From Flavobacterium sp. 140616W15 (lineage in GTDB: Bacteria > Bacteroidota > Bacteroidia > Flavobacteriales > Flavobacteriaceae): a stretch of 64,000 nucleotides of DNA. The position numbers were made by a program, and so were the translations under genes. The stretch lies in the NCBI RefSeq assembly GCF_003668995.1, contig NZ_CP033068.1:2418001-2482000 (forward strand), read 5' to 3'. Position 1 is the first letter of the stretch. Each line of letters opens with the position of its first letter. A model generated the notes under the pieces. It was given only the letters and a program-made list of their open reading frames with translations. It was not told where the DNA came from and did no database searches. Below, piece by piece: positions 48,362 through 58,127 of the stretch.

Positions 48362-49543
48362 TTGAATTTAGCACTTTTACATCCTTCTGTTCAGGATTTT
48401 ATAAATAAAAAAGTAAATGAATCTATTTCTAAATTAGCACTTCAAAAAAATCCTTTTCCAGAGATTGAATGGCTTGCTATTTTAAATCAGATTGAGGCTA
48501 AAACTAAAGCGAAAGATAAATTACCAACTTGGTTTGCTACCGAAAATATACTTTATCCAAGTAAAATTTCTGTAGAGCAAACTTCTTCTGAGAAAACAGC
48601 ACAATATAAGGCCAATTTAGTATCTGGTGATAGTTTAATCGACTTAACAGGAGGTTTTGGTGTTGATGATTATTATTTTTCCAAAAAAATAAAAAACATA
48701 GTTCATTGCGAGATAAACCCAGCTTTATCAGCAATCGTGCAACATAATTTCAAACAGTTGAAGATTGACAATTGTACGTGTTATCCTGAAGATAGTTTTG
48801 AGGTGTTGAGAAAACTAAATAAAAAATGGGACTGGATTTATATTGATCCCTCTAGACGAAACGATGCTAAAGGTAAAGTATTCATGCTAAAGGACTGCTT
48901 ACCGAATGTTCCTGATTTATTAGATTTTTATTTTGAAAGCTCAAATTGTATTTTAATAAAAACGGCCCCTTTATTAGATATAACTGCGGGACTTTCTGAA
49001 CTAAAAAATGTAAAAAACATTCATATAATAGCTGTAGAAAATGAAGTTAAAGAATTACTTTGGGAAATTCACAAAGACTATTTAGGAAATATAACCCTTT
49101 GTACTGCTAACATCTTAAAAGACAAAACGGAGTCTTTTGATTTCACATTAAACACAGATCTGGAATTTGTTAGCTATGCTTTACCTCAAAAATACTTATA
49201 CGAACCAAATAGTGCTATCATGAAATCAGGTGGATTTGACGAAGTCAGCTCATTTTATAAAATAGACAAACTACATAAACACTCTCATTTATACACTTCA
49301 GACGAGTTAATTGCATTTCCTGGAAGAACTTTTGAAATTCAAGAAGCTATTTCGTACACCAAAAATGAAATGAAACTCCACCTTTCCAATCAACAGGCTA
49401 ATATCACTACCCGTAATTTTCCTGATAGCGTAGAAACCATCCGAAAAAAATGGAAAATAAAAGATGGAGGAAATTTGTATTGTTTTTTTACAACTGATAG
49501 AAATGACAATAAAATAGTTTTAATTTGTAAAAAAACACAATAA
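48362..49543 (+). CDS. THUMP-like-domain SAM-dependent methyltransferase (PG_1098 type)
   Basis: 393 residues from a TTG at 48362. The Rossmann methyltransferase core (about 75-230) shows SLIDLTGGFGVDDYYFS, the acidic residue in VHCEINPALS, and WIYIDPSRRNDAKGKVFML. It is followed by a ferredoxin-like and a THUMP-like domain at the C-terminus (SLYTSDE-like LYTSDELIAFPGRTFE). This Bacteroidota-specific family is presumed to modify RNA; the substrate is unproven. It is tightly packed between its neighbours (2 bases each side), so it is part of an operon with the AI-2E protein. Confidence 0.85.
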   Translation: MNLALLHPSVQDFINKKVNESISKLALQKNPFPEIEWLAILNQIEAKTKAKDKLPTWFATENILYPSKISVEQTSSEKTAQYKANLVSGDSLIDLTGGFGVDDYYFSKKIKNIVHCEINPALSAIVQHNFKQLKIDNCTCYPEDSFEVLRKLNKKWDWIYIDPSRRNDAKGKVFMLKDCLPNVPDLLDFYFESSNCILIKTAPLLDITAGLSELKNVKNIHIIAVENEVKELLWEIHKDYLGNITLCTANILKDKTESFDFTLNTDLEFVSYALPQKYLYEPNSAIMKSGGFDEVSSFYKIDKLHKHSHLYTSDELIAFPGRTFEIQEAISYTKNEMKLHLSNQQANITTRNFPDSVETIRKKWKIKDGGNLYCFFTTDRNDNKIVLICKKTQ

Positions 49544-49545
49544 CA

Positions 49546-50112
49546 ATGAAACAACTAATTACTTTAACTTTTTTCTTACTAACATTTAATTTATTTGCAC
49601 AAAAAGATTGTGAATACTCTGTAAACGTTACTGATTCTTTAGGAACATACAAATCAACAAAAGAAAAGATGATTTCTGAAAAAAACTTTGCAGGAACATC
49701 AAGTTATATCTTTTTCTCTTTGGCATTAACGGATGGTTTACCAACACTAAATATGCAAATGATAAAAAAAAGCAAAGACTTTACAAAGGCTAACTGCTTT
49801 GACAAAAACTCAAGATTATATTTACAATTAAGCAATGGGAAAATTGTTACTTTGATTCATCTCGATCAAGAAAGTTGTGGAACATTAATTCGTGATGAAA
49901 AAGGATTTGACAATCGTGTAAACACTGGAATTTTTATGTTTATGAAAGATAATTTTGAAGATTTAAAAAATTCTCCAATCTCAATGATTCGTATTAAATA
50001 CTTAACTGATGTGGAAGATTATGTCCTAAAAAAAGAATTCACATCTGAGCTAGATAATAAAGTATATCATCCAGAAAGTTACTTTATTAATAATATAAAA
50101 TGTGTAGAGTAA
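49546..50112 (+). CDS. Exported hypothetical protein
   Basis: 188 residues with a signal peptide (LITLTFFLLTFNLFAQ). The mature part has YSVNVTDSLGTYKSTKE, a SSYIFFSLALTDGLPTLN segment, and several conserved Cys (CEYSVNV, NCFDKNS, ESCGTLIR). I recognise no family. It is last in the unit starting at 47268 and ends two bases before a convergent gene. Confidence 0.7.
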   Translation: MKQLITLTFFLLTFNLFAQKDCEYSVNVTDSLGTYKSTKEKMISEKNFAGTSSYIFFSLALTDGLPTLNMQMIKKSKDFTKANCFDKNSRLYLQLSNGKIVTLIHLDQESCGTLIRDEKGFDNRVNTGIFMFMKDNFEDLKNSPISMIRIKYLTDVEDYVLKKEFTSELDNKVYHPESYFINNIKCVE

Positions 50113-50114
50113 AC

Positions 50115-50768
50115 TTAATTACAATTCCATTTTGTATTTGAGACTTTATCATTTAGCCCAGCTTTTAAATTATAATGCCACCACTCCGAATCAAAGGAAT
50201 TGAAATGATGTTTTATCATTATTTTTTTCAATAATTGTCGATTGGCTTTAATGGTATCTGATAAATTTAAATAGTTGTGACTGGCTTCTTTTCCAAAAAA
50301 ATCAAAAGAAGTTCCCATATCCAATTCCTTACCATTACTATCAACAAGCGTAATATCTACGGCTCCTCCTCTATTATGGATGGAGCCTTTTTTTGGATCA
50401 GCAACATATTTAGGATTAGAAACTATTTCCCACATTCTTTTTTGAATAAATAAAGGCCTGTAACAATCAAATAATTTGATTTTATACCCTTTCTTCATAA
50501 AACTTTTATTAGCCTCTACTAATGCTTTTACTGTTTTTAAACGCAAAAAACATTCGGCACAATCATACACTTTTGCTTTAAGAAAATTATCTTCTGTAGC
50601 ATATTTCATATCATACACAAAATCACTACTATAATCCTTTAAATTAACAAAGGTTGTATCTGCAATTACCTGATCGATATTATTTGCATATGTCTTGCTC
50701 TGAGCATTTGTAGAAATCATTCCTAAGATATAGAGTAAAAGAAATAAAGTTCTGTTGAATTTTGGCAT
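50115..50768 (-). CDS. D-alanyl-D-alanine dipeptidase, M15/VanX family
   Basis: Zinc peptidase of 217 residues with a signal peptide (LLLYILGMISTNAQS). The family's metal motifs are present: SIHNRGGAVDITLVD (SxHxxGxAxD) and the C-terminal EWWHYNL (ExxWH) that supplies the catalytic Glu and third ligand. It cleaves D-Ala-D-Ala or recycles peptidoglycan peptides in the periplasm. There is no other vancomycin-resistance gene in the window, so a housekeeping role is more likely than resistance. Convergent with the preceding gene. Confidence 0.92.
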   Translation of the reverse strand: MPKFNRTLFLLLYILGMISTNAQSKTYANNIDQVIADTTFVNLKDYSSDFVYDMKYATEDNFLKAKVYDCAECFLRLKTVKALVEANKSFMKKGYKIKLFDCYRPLFIQKRMWEIVSNPKYVADPKKGSIHNRGGAVDITLVDSNGKELDMGTSFDFFGKEASHNYLNLSDTIKANRQLLKKIMIKHHFNSFDSEWWHYNLKAGLNDKVSNTKWNCN

Positions 50769-50926
50769 GAAATTGGCATTTTAGATTTTACATTTTTCTC
50801 AAAAGTAAATATAGGTAATAAATAAATCGAAACTAGAAATTGAAGCTTTAGTCTTCATTTGATAAAATTTATATCTAAACCGCATTTGAGTCCAACGTAT
50901 AAATCATAAATCAAAAAAAGTGCATT

Positions 50927-51502
50927 ATGAAAAAAATTACTTTGTTATTATTTATCCTCCCTTTTTTAGGAATCGCTCAAGAAATAAGCTATTCTGAACC
51001 TTCTCAATTTATCGAAAAAGCAGGTGCTGTTCAAATTAATTTGGTCGAAAGTCAAAAGACTATTTTTAAATCTGGACTTGGTGAAACAGTATCGTTTTAT
51101 CCAGCTGAGATTATTGATTTGAATCAAAATCAAAAAAAAATAAACGGAATGGAGGTTGAAAGTACTTTTATCACAAAGCAATATCAGAATAAACAAGACC
51201 AATTCACCAAAGAAACCGCATGGATAGGCGTTGATGAAATTCCTGGTTTAATTGAATGGCTTGAAAGTTATGTAATTGCAAATTTATCTAATCCTGCTGG
51301 TACAAAAAAGACAGTCAAATACATCTACAACACTAAAGAGATTCAATTTAAGTTTGACGTTTACAATACGACTCAAACTTTTACTATTACAGTAAAAAAT
51401 ACAAATTATAAGGATAAGTATTTTTGGACAGAATCACGTACAAAAGACATTCCAAACATTTTAAAAACACTTAGATATATGCAAACTAGAACTATAAACT
51501 AA
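50927..51502 (+). CDS. Exported hypothetical protein
   Basis: 191 residues with a signal peptide (MKKITLLLFILPFLGIAQ). The remainder is a compact alpha/beta protein with YPAEIIDLNQNQKK, ETAWIGVDEIPGLIEWLESY and a beta-rich C-terminus ending LKTLRYMQTRTIN. The pattern of a small exported protein with a central WIGxDE region is repeated in flavobacteria, but I know no function. It stands alone, divergent from the dipeptidase gene. Confidence 0.7.
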   Translation: MKKITLLLFILPFLGIAQEISYSEPSQFIEKAGAVQINLVESQKTIFKSGLGETVSFYPAEIIDLNQNQKKINGMEVESTFITKQYQNKQDQFTKETAWIGVDEIPGLIEWLESYVIANLSNPAGTKKTVKYIYNTKEIQFKFDVYNTTQTFTITVKNTNYKDKYFWTESRTKDIPNILKTLRYMQTRTIN

Positions 51503-51654
51503 TATTATTACATTAAAAAAATACTAACGACTGTAGGGTTAGCTAACTAAAAAATTAACCATATAAGTGATGAAAGTTCATGTAAGTCTTATATTGATTA
51601 GCCACTTTTATATTTTCTTACATCACTTATACAGGTTAGAATAATTCTTTTGAA

Positions 51655-52116
51655 CTATTCATGATCTACTTCTTCTTTCAGGTTTGGTTCTCCTTTACCT
51701 GTAACAATTAAATTGTATAAGCTATTTTGTACATAATTAGTCCATGAATTAAAACATATTTTGTAACATTCATAATCAGGAACTAATCCCTGATGTGTTA
51801 AGCGAACTTCTGTTTTATTTCCTTTTTCATTAATTTCAAAAATAACTTTTGTATCTATCCATTCGCTTTTATCTTTAGTAAAATTAAAATCATTTTCTAA
51901 AACATGCCAAACTACTTTTTTATTGGGAATAACTTCTACTAATTTCATTTTACAGATATGGATGTCTTTATAATGATACTTAAATACATCACCTTGTTTT
52001 GCTGTACCTCCTTCTATTTCTTCTGACCACCATCCCCTAACATTTGTTATAGCATCAAATGCTTCTTTAGCGCTTTGGCCTACCAAAATACTTGTGGTAA
52101 AATCTTGATTATCCAT
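51655..52116 (-). CDS. SRPBCC (AHSA1-like) domain protein
   Basis: 153 residues forming a single START/SRPBCC fold: TTSILVGQSAKEAFDAIT, NVRGWWSEEIEGGT, KKVVWHVLENDFNFT, KTEVRLTHQGLVP, and FNSWTNYVQNSLYNLI. The family binds hydrophobic ligands or, in AHSA1 proteins, activates Hsp90; many bacterial members have no known ligand. No signal peptide. Monocistronic. Confidence 0.88.
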   Translation of the reverse strand: MDNQDFTTSILVGQSAKEAFDAITNVRGWWSEEIEGGTAKQGDVFKYHYKDIHICKMKLVEVIPNKKVVWHVLENDFNFTKDKSEWIDTKVIFEINEKGNKTEVRLTHQGLVPDYECYKICFNSWTNYVQNSLYNLIVTGKGEPNLKEEVDHE

Positions 52117-52277
52117 AATTTTGACTGTTTATAAATTAAAAACTCATTAGAACAAAACAAATTTAACGATCTCATTTACAACTAACAGGGTGCAAAAAAG
52201 ACTTTTACAGGGTTAAATAAGACAGTCTTTTATCTCAGAGATAAAACCTAGTAAATGCAACACAAATCACTCTTCTT

Positions 52278-53807
52278 TTATTTTACCTTCTTTTCTTTTG
52301 GTAAAATAAATACTAAAATCAAGGCTAAAATAGCCAAAACAGTTCCTGCCAGAATTAAAACTACATCATGTGCATCTTTAAAAGCTGTCATTGCCGCTTT
52401 CTTAATTATCTCACCTTTTTCTCCTCCCAGCTCATTGGCAACAATCATTGCGTCTCCAATTGAATTATTTACCTGCTTTGGAAGCTCTTTTAACAATTCT
52501 TCATTAATAATAAACTTTTTAATAAAAATCTGAGAGAGTATAATTCCAAAAAAAGTAATTCCTAATCCAGTACCTAATTCATAAGAAATAGATTCCATTG
52601 AACCAGCCATTCCCGCTTTATCAAGTGGTGCCGCAGACATTATAGCAGTTGTTCCAGCTATTAGTACAACTCCTAAGCTAAATCCTAAAACTATCGACCA
52701 AAACAACAAACTAGCTGTAAACGAACTAAAATCTAATTGACTCAACATAAAGAACGATAATGACGATAATGACAATACTGTAATTATAAGATTCTTAAAA
52801 CCAATCCTACCCAGTATTGAACCAGTTAGTGGCCCTGCTACTGCAGAAGAAGTTACAAACGGTAACATGAATAATCCTGCATCTATTGGACTCAGCTTAT
52901 GTACAAATTGTAGTTCTTGTGCTAATAAGAACTCAAAACCTACTATAACTGCCATAGGTACAAAGCAAAGTAACATTCCTAACAAAATTCTTTTGTTTTG
53001 CAATAATTGCATATCTATCATTGGAAAAGGTGAAATCTTCTGCTTTATAAAAAACAATCTCAAAAAAATGAATCCAATTATTCCAACAGCAATACTAATC
53101 CACAAAGGATGATCTTCTTTAAAAATAGTCTTAATACCATAAATAAATAGAATCACACCAACCAACACTAAAGCAGCGTCTTTTAGCACCCAAGGTTTTT
53201 CGGGACTCGAAATTCCTTTGGGAACACCAATCCATATTAAGGGAATAACGATCAAAATTAATGGCAGATTTATTAAAAAAACAGCTCCCCACCAATAATG
53301 CTCTACGATAACTCCACCAATTACAGGCCCAACTGCTGCTCCAGCTGTTCCTATAGCCGCCCAGATACCTAATGCTGTACCACGTTGCGCTTCATTGGTA
53401 AAAGTTTGACTTATTATAGCAAGAGTAACTGGCATAATCATTGAACCTCCTAAAGCCAAAAGTGCTCGAGAAAGTATTAAATAAATAGGCGCAGAAGAAA
53501 ATCCAGCCAAAAATGAGGCTATTCCAAATATAGTTAAACCAAATAACAGCACTTTTTTATGTCCAATTTTATCTCCTAAAATCCCCATAGGCAATAACAG
53601 ACCTGCCATAATAAGCGGATAAATATCTATAATCCATAATACTTCATTACCCGATGCTCCCAATGATAATGTAAGCGTAGGAATAGCAACATGTAGTATT
53701 GTAGCATCTATTGTTACGGGAATAAGTGAGGTAATAATAATAGCAAGTACAAGCCATTGATTTTTCACATTTATACCTCCTTCTGACATATTTTTTAACT
53801 CCTTCAT
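52278..53807 (-). CDS. DHA2-family MFS drug-efflux transporter, 14 spans
   Basis: 509 residues with about 14 membrane helices, the topology of QacA/SmvA/LfrA-type proton-driven multidrug exporters. Recognisable are the first helix LVLAIIITSLIPVTIDATILHVAIPTL (motif D1 with D35-type acid), the motif A loop GILGDKIGHKK, and the motif C helix WAAIGTAGAAVGPVIGG. It would export lipophilic cations such as antiseptics or dyes. Two starts are possible: ATG 53807, or ATG 53789 (MSEGGINVKN). Its terminator side is close to the SRPBCC gene. Confidence 0.9.
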   Translation of the reverse strand: MKELKNMSEGGINVKNQWLVLAIIITSLIPVTIDATILHVAIPTLTLSLGASGNEVLWIIDIYPLIMAGLLLPMGILGDKIGHKKVLLFGLTIFGIASFLAGFSSAPIYLILSRALLALGGSMIMPVTLAIISQTFTNEAQRGTALGIWAAIGTAGAAVGPVIGGVIVEHYWWGAVFLINLPLILIVIPLIWIGVPKGISSPEKPWVLKDAALVLVGVILFIYGIKTIFKEDHPLWISIAVGIIGFIFLRLFFIKQKISPFPMIDMQLLQNKRILLGMLLCFVPMAVIVGFEFLLAQELQFVHKLSPIDAGLFMLPFVTSSAVAGPLTGSILGRIGFKNLIITVLSLSSLSFFMLSQLDFSSFTASLLFWSIVLGFSLGVVLIAGTTAIMSAAPLDKAGMAGSMESISYELGTGLGITFFGIILSQIFIKKFIINEELLKELPKQVNNSIGDAMIVANELGGEKGEIIKKAAMTAFKDAHDVVLILAGTVLAILALILVFILPKEKKVK

Positions 53808-53936
53808 TCTAATTAATTATATTATCTCTGTACAAAACAACTCTAAAACTTACCTCCTTTAAAGGTGAAAGGTGTTATTTAGAATAAAATTACGCTATAA
53901 ATAGTTATATCAATCATAAATCATCCCTTAATAAAC

Positions 53937-53963
53937 AAAAAGCCCACTCTACAGAGTGGGCTT
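53937..53963 (-). terminator. Terminator of the propeller-like lipoprotein gene
   Basis: On the minus strand AAGCCCACTCT and AGAGTGGGCTT form an 11-base stem followed by T5. Confidence 0.88.
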
Positions 53964-53994
53964 AAAAGAAAATTTATCCAATAAAATTACAACA

Positions 53995-55002
53995 CTATCT
54001 CTGTTCTGTAATTTCAGATTTATTAAGTTTAATGACTCTTATTTTTTTATTCGTATTATCCGATAAAAAAAGATGGTCGTTAAGTTGTGCTACGCTTACT
54101 ATACTTCCAAAATTATTTTGTCCCATAATATCAAAAGAATTAACTCTTGGTTTATAAATTTTATCCATAAACTCTTTTTTAGGATAAAGGCGTAGAAAAT
54201 TTGAATTACCTTCGTTCTCTGACGTTACAGCCCAATCAGCATTAATTGCCACTGATAATGGTTTTGCTTCATTAAAAGCCACTACTACAGGCTGAATTGG
54301 AGCCTTTAATGATGCGGTGGCATTAGCACGAATACCTGCAATATTGTAATACAAATATCCCTTTGCATTTCTTCCTGCTACAACTAAATTACCGTCGGCA
54401 ACATCCATCGAATAAACTTCATCAAATCCTTTTAAGGTATTTAATTTGGCAAAAGGAGCTAAATTCCATTCACTTTTATCTGTAATTTGAGATGCTAAAA
54501 AAACTTTAATACTAGTTTCTTTTTCTTTAACGAATACCAATCCGTCTTTTGCTACAACTCCAAAAACGTGAACAAAAGTATTCCACCATTGACCGTTTCC
54601 TAACATGCTAATTCCTGCATTTGTCACTTCATCAATAACAAAAAGTCTTGATTCGGCACTTCCAATGTAAATTCTACCATTATCAATAGACACTGAAGTA
54701 AGTTTAGCAAATGCTACTGTAGAAGCTCCTTTAGTATAATTTGAAATTGTTTTTAAGTGAACCAAGGTGTTAGCATTAAAAACTTCTAGTACATCTCCAT
54801 TACAAACGTATAATTTATTATTTGCTATAGCGATACCTTTAGGGTCTAGCGTACCTTTTCCATCTCCAATCTGAGTAGCTGAAATAGATGCTTCATCAGT
54901 AGGATAATAATAAGTATGATTTGGAGAAGTTCCATCGTAAGAATCCTTGCTACAATTTGTAAAGACACAAAGTAACAATATAAAAAAAGCTATTTTATTC
55001 AT
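53995..55002 (-). CDS. Lipoprotein with probable beta-propeller repeats
   Basis: 335 residues from ATG 55002 (MNKIAFFILLLCVFTNCSK); the upstream ATG at 55026 would overlap the preceding gene and spoil the signal peptide. The lipobox VFTNCS gives Cys17. The mature part has repeated propeller-like units: IAIANNKLYVCNGDVLEVFNA, VSIDNGRIYIGSAESRLFVID, VVAKDGLVFVKEKE, VADGNLVVAGRNAKG and VAQLNDHLFLSDNTNKKIRVI, each with a strand followed by a turn. It probably binds a protein or glycan outside the cell. It lies 14 bases after the metalloprotease-like lipoprotein gene, so the two probably act together. Confidence 0.75.
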   Translation of the reverse strand: MNKIAFFILLLCVFTNCSKDSYDGTSPNHTYYYPTDEASISATQIGDGKGTLDPKGIAIANNKLYVCNGDVLEVFNANTLVHLKTISNYTKGASTVAFAKLTSVSIDNGRIYIGSAESRLFVIDEVTNAGISMLGNGQWWNTFVHVFGVVAKDGLVFVKEKETSIKVFLASQITDKSEWNLAPFAKLNTLKGFDEVYSMDVADGNLVVAGRNAKGYLYYNIAGIRANATASLKAPIQPVVVAFNEAKPLSVAINADWAVTSENEGNSNFLRLYPKKEFMDKIYKPRVNSFDIMGQNNFGSIVSVAQLNDHLFLSDNTNKKIRVIKLNKSEITEQR

Positions 55003-55016
55003 TTTAATTTTATTAT

Positions 55017-56249
55017 TTAATTCCATTTTCCTTCTCCTTTATATTTTATTAAGAATGGATTTTTTGGATTAATCGTAAAAACAGGTTTTTTATAATTCCC
55101 TGCCAAGTAATCTTTTTTAGTCCACCCTTTTAACACCTCTGGATCAGTAAAAGGAAGATCTTTCAAGTGGATTAAGTATTTGTAAAAATGAGTCAACATT
55201 TCCTGTTGTCCTCCACCTTCTCCACTATTAGCTAGATTACTACTATGGCTAAACCCTATATGATGTGAATATTCATGCGACCAAACTGACATTTCACCAA
55301 CCCAATGACCAGTTACATAACTTGACTCCCACTGAGAAGCTAGAGGCCCACCTCCCCATGCTGAATCTCCTCCTACCATTGCCATATAAAGGGATCTACT
55401 ATCAAGGTAATCCAAATATATTTTTTCAACAGCAACTTTAGTAAGATAATCATAGACACCATTAGCATCAGCTGTATTCCCATGCCAATACGTTGCGCCG
55501 TTTACAGCAGTACCAGCTTGAGCTGCTTGTTCTTTTTTATATCTGTCAAAATTAATAAAAGTGTCATAATACATTGGATGACTTAAGGCATACGAATAAT
55601 TAATAATCATTGTTATAGCCTCTTTAGCCAAAACAGGATTCATTGGCAAATATTTACCCAATTCGCTATTATGGTATCCATCATGGAATTGAACCAAATG
55701 CGAAGACTTTATTTTTTTAAATTTTGCAAATAAAGGGTCACTTGATTCAACCGAAAATTCAATTGCACCAGAAGAGAAACCGTCGATTTTATCAATCGTA
55801 ACTGCATTTCCTGTTTCTAATAAATAATCATTTTTTCCTGCTACCAATGGAATTTGGTGAAAGGAACGATGAAAAGCTGGGATTTTTGTAAAATTGTAAA
55901 TTAAAAATCTTTTATCATAATTAGCCAATTTAGCGTAGATTCTCACATCTGTAAGTCCAACAGGAGAATAAAGAGAAATTTGTACCGAATCTTTCCCTTT
56001 TTGAATCACTTGTAATGGCTGATTTACACGAAACCAACGATCTTGTTTATCATACATTTTCGATGAACTTTCATCATCTTCAAACATAGTCATAGCACGA
56101 TTACCTGGTTGTAAATTTGTTGCATCAATGCTTGGCAAATAGTTGGCTTCATAAGCCGTAGATTGGTCATCCTTATCACAACTTGTAGATATAAGAAAAC
56201 CAGTAAGTAGTAAGCTGGCATAGAGCCACCTCTTGATGTTTGTAATCAT
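55017..56249 (-). CDS. Lipoprotein with metzincin-type zinc site, putative metallopeptidase
   Basis: 410 residues, lipobox GFLISTSC (Cys24). The central part resembles M60-like surface peptidases in layout, with a FHQIPLVAGKNDYLL segment, but the zinc motif is HEYSHHIGFSH at 325-335, the full HExxHxxGxxH metzincin form. GEGGGQQEMLTHFYKYLIHLK follows, where E may be a further ligand. Substrates may be glycoproteins, as for other surface peptidases of the phylum, but this is inference. The downstream propeller-like lipoprotein may bind the substrate. Confidence 0.8.
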   Translation of the reverse strand: MITNIKRWLYASLLLTGFLISTSCDKDDQSTAYEANYLPSIDATNLQPGNRAMTMFEDDESSSKMYDKQDRWFRVNQPLQVIQKGKDSVQISLYSPVGLTDVRIYAKLANYDKRFLIYNFTKIPAFHRSFHQIPLVAGKNDYLLETGNAVTIDKIDGFSSGAIEFSVESSDPLFAKFKKIKSSHLVQFHDGYHNSELGKYLPMNPVLAKEAITMIINYSYALSHPMYYDTFINFDRYKKEQAAQAGTAVNGATYWHGNTADANGVYDYLTKVAVEKIYLDYLDSRSLYMAMVGGDSAWGGGPLASQWESSYVTGHWVGEMSVWSHEYSHHIGFSHSSNLANSGEGGGQQEMLTHFYKYLIHLKDLPFTDPEVLKGWTKKDYLAGNYKKPVFTINPKNPFLIKYKGEGKWN

Positions 56250-56436
56250 TGTAGGTTAATTTAAATTTGTTTTGAGATTTGGGATATTAGATTTTGAATC
56301 TAAAGAGCGCAAATATCTTCTATTCTTTTTTAAATAAAAATTTGTTTTTCTTATTTATAGAAAACAATAATTATCAAATACCCCTTGGAAACAAAGATAA
56401 ATCTCACAAGGTAAAATTATAATAGATATAATTATT

Positions 56437-57488
56437 ATGCTCCATAAAACACAGTCCATTATCTTTAATTTGTGTGTATATGTTTTTAACTACATTTACC
56501 AATACAAAGATCATTTAGGTAACATTCGTTTAAGCTATCAAGACAAAGACAATAATGCCACTGTAAATAGCTCTGAAATTATTCAAGAAGAAAATTACTA
56601 CCCTTTTAGTCTTTCTCACAAAGGATATAATGGAGTAATAGTTGGAATAGATAATAAGTATAAATACAATGGAAAGGAGCTTCAAGACGAGACTATTGGA
56701 GGGAATCAATTAAATCTATATGACTATGGAGCTCGTAACTATGACCCTGCACTTGGGCGTTGGATGAATATTGACCCCTTGGCAGAGAAATCTCGTAGAT
56801 TTAACCCTTATACTTATGCTCTTGACAATCCTGTCTACTTTATTGACCCTGATGGAATGGAAGCAATATCTCCTATATATGACCCTAGCGGTAATTTTTT
56901 AGGAACTGATGAAGATGGACTAAAAGGAGAAGCTGTAGTTATGAAAAAGAAAGACTTCAAACAAGGAATGTCAAAAGAAGATGCCGAAAGTAAAAATTTG
57001 GGACAAGAAGGATTTGAAGATGATAAAGCAACTAATAAAGCTTTTAATCACTTTTCTAAATTAAAAGACAGACCAGATTACGATGGGAAATTGACATTAA
57101 AAGAAGCGAATGAATGGTTTCGTAAAGGTGGGGGTGAACCTCTTTTGTAGATGCCTCCAAGATTAACTTAGCACCTGTAGAAACTGGAAATTTTGAATCT
57201 GTTGGTTCTTCTCAATATAAGAATTTCTTTTTAACTACAAATCAGGAAACAGGAGTTGTTTATGGAACTATTAAGCTTACTTTAGAAGATAACAATGGAA
57301 CTGTTACAGTCGGAGGAAAAGGAGGTTATTTAGATACATATGATTTTGAGCAGAAAAAATCAGACGGAACTTTAAAAAGAGAATTAAGAAACATCGGAAC
57401 AAAAGCAGGTGCAATACTTGCGGGAGATGGAACTGTATATAAAATATATAATTATGGAAAAGGAAAAGTTGAAAAAACAAAAAAATAA
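56437..57488 (+). pseudogene. Rhs-core fragment with C-terminal toxin tip (single-base frameshift)
   Basis: Only the end of an Rhs protein remains: YQYKDHLGNIRLSYQD, GYNGVI, YKYNGKELQDE, LNLYDYGARNYDPALGRWMNIDPLAEK, then the conserved junction YALDNPVYFIDPDGME, after which the variable toxin tip starts at about 56860. About 25 unrelated residues precede the Rhs part, so the 5' end is lost. The first frame stops at 57150. One T added to the T4 run at 57143-57146 continues the tip as EPLFVDASKINLAPVETG down to TAA 57486-57488. The tip (about 210 residues, DPSGNFLGTDEDGLKGEAVV, GGYLDTYDFEQKK) has no family I recognise. It would be the toxic part of a contact-dependent toxin. The next gene overlaps its end by 35 bases. 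Confidence 0.8.
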
Positions 57489-57978
57489 TATTTTGTTTTG
57501 TTTAGTTTGTTTTGTTTTAGTTGGATGTTCGAATACAACAAACCAAGATTACTTCAATAAAACTATGGGATTAAATGTTGAAATAAAAAAGAAAATATTT
57601 AATTCTGAGGATTCAATTAATCCTCAGGGAGAAGGTTTTAGTATGGAAGTAATAAATTATGATAAAAAAGATAATGATAGTTTATTTATAAACAAAGATA
57701 GCTATCCTATATCCTATGATTTACGTACTGATTGGAAAATCTCTAAATGGCAAAAAACGCCTTTAGTAAATAAAAACGTGCTAGAACTTTTATTTAATTA
57801 TAACATTAATGATAAGTCGATTAAAGAAGAATTAATAAAGCTAAAAAATGTACTAAATTCAAATAGTAATTATGTATCATATTATTTCAAAGAAAGTGAT
57901 GGAAATGTTTATGCCATAGATATTTGTGTTTTAGATATTAATAATAAGAAAATTTACACCTGTGAGATAATAACATAA
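57454..57978 (+). CDS. Small lipoprotein, candidate immunity protein for the first Rhs tip
   Basis: 174 residues from ATG 57454 (MEKEKLKKQKNN); the frame is open further up but this start gives a clean lipoprotein signal peptide (FCLVCFVLVGCSN). Its 5' end overlaps the toxin tip by 35 bases, as is usual for toxin-immunity pairs. A lipoprotein immunity suggests a toxin acting in the periplasm or envelope. No family recognised. It is followed 11 bases later by the first orphan cassette. Confidence 0.65.
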   Translation: MEKEKLKKQKNNILFCLVCFVLVGCSNTTNQDYFNKTMGLNVEIKKKIFNSEDSINPQGEGFSMEVINYDKKDNDSLFINKDSYPISYDLRTDWKISKWQKTPLVNKNVLELLFNYNINDKSIKEELIKLKNVLNSNSNYVSYYFKESDGNVYAIDICVLDINNKKIYTCEIIT

Positions 57979-57989
57979 AATAAAATCCC

Positions 57990-58127
57990 GATGGAATGGA
58001 AGTTAAAAATTCGTATATTCATAATAGCCAGAATATAAACGGCAAGCATCAAACATGGTCGGATAGACACCAAGGCTCTTTTGCAAATGAAAATTACAAA
58101 GAAGCTAGTATGTTTGGAAATCCTGAG
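57990..58127 (+). repeat. Shared pre-toxin leader, copy 1 (138 bases)
   Basis: Starts GATGGAATGGAAGTT and ends at a TCCTGAG. It is nearly identical to 59414-59551, with a handful of substitutions and no gaps. It encodes DGMEVKNSYIHNSQN and HQTWSDRHQG, ending NPELPEP. It lies exactly behind the Rhs junction (DPDGME), so it is the constant front part of two different toxin tips. Confidence 0.9.

Noticed and set aside
50115..50768. Vancomycin-resistance cluster
   Set aside because: The VanX-type dipeptidase stands alone with a signal peptide; no VanA/VanH-type genes nearby.
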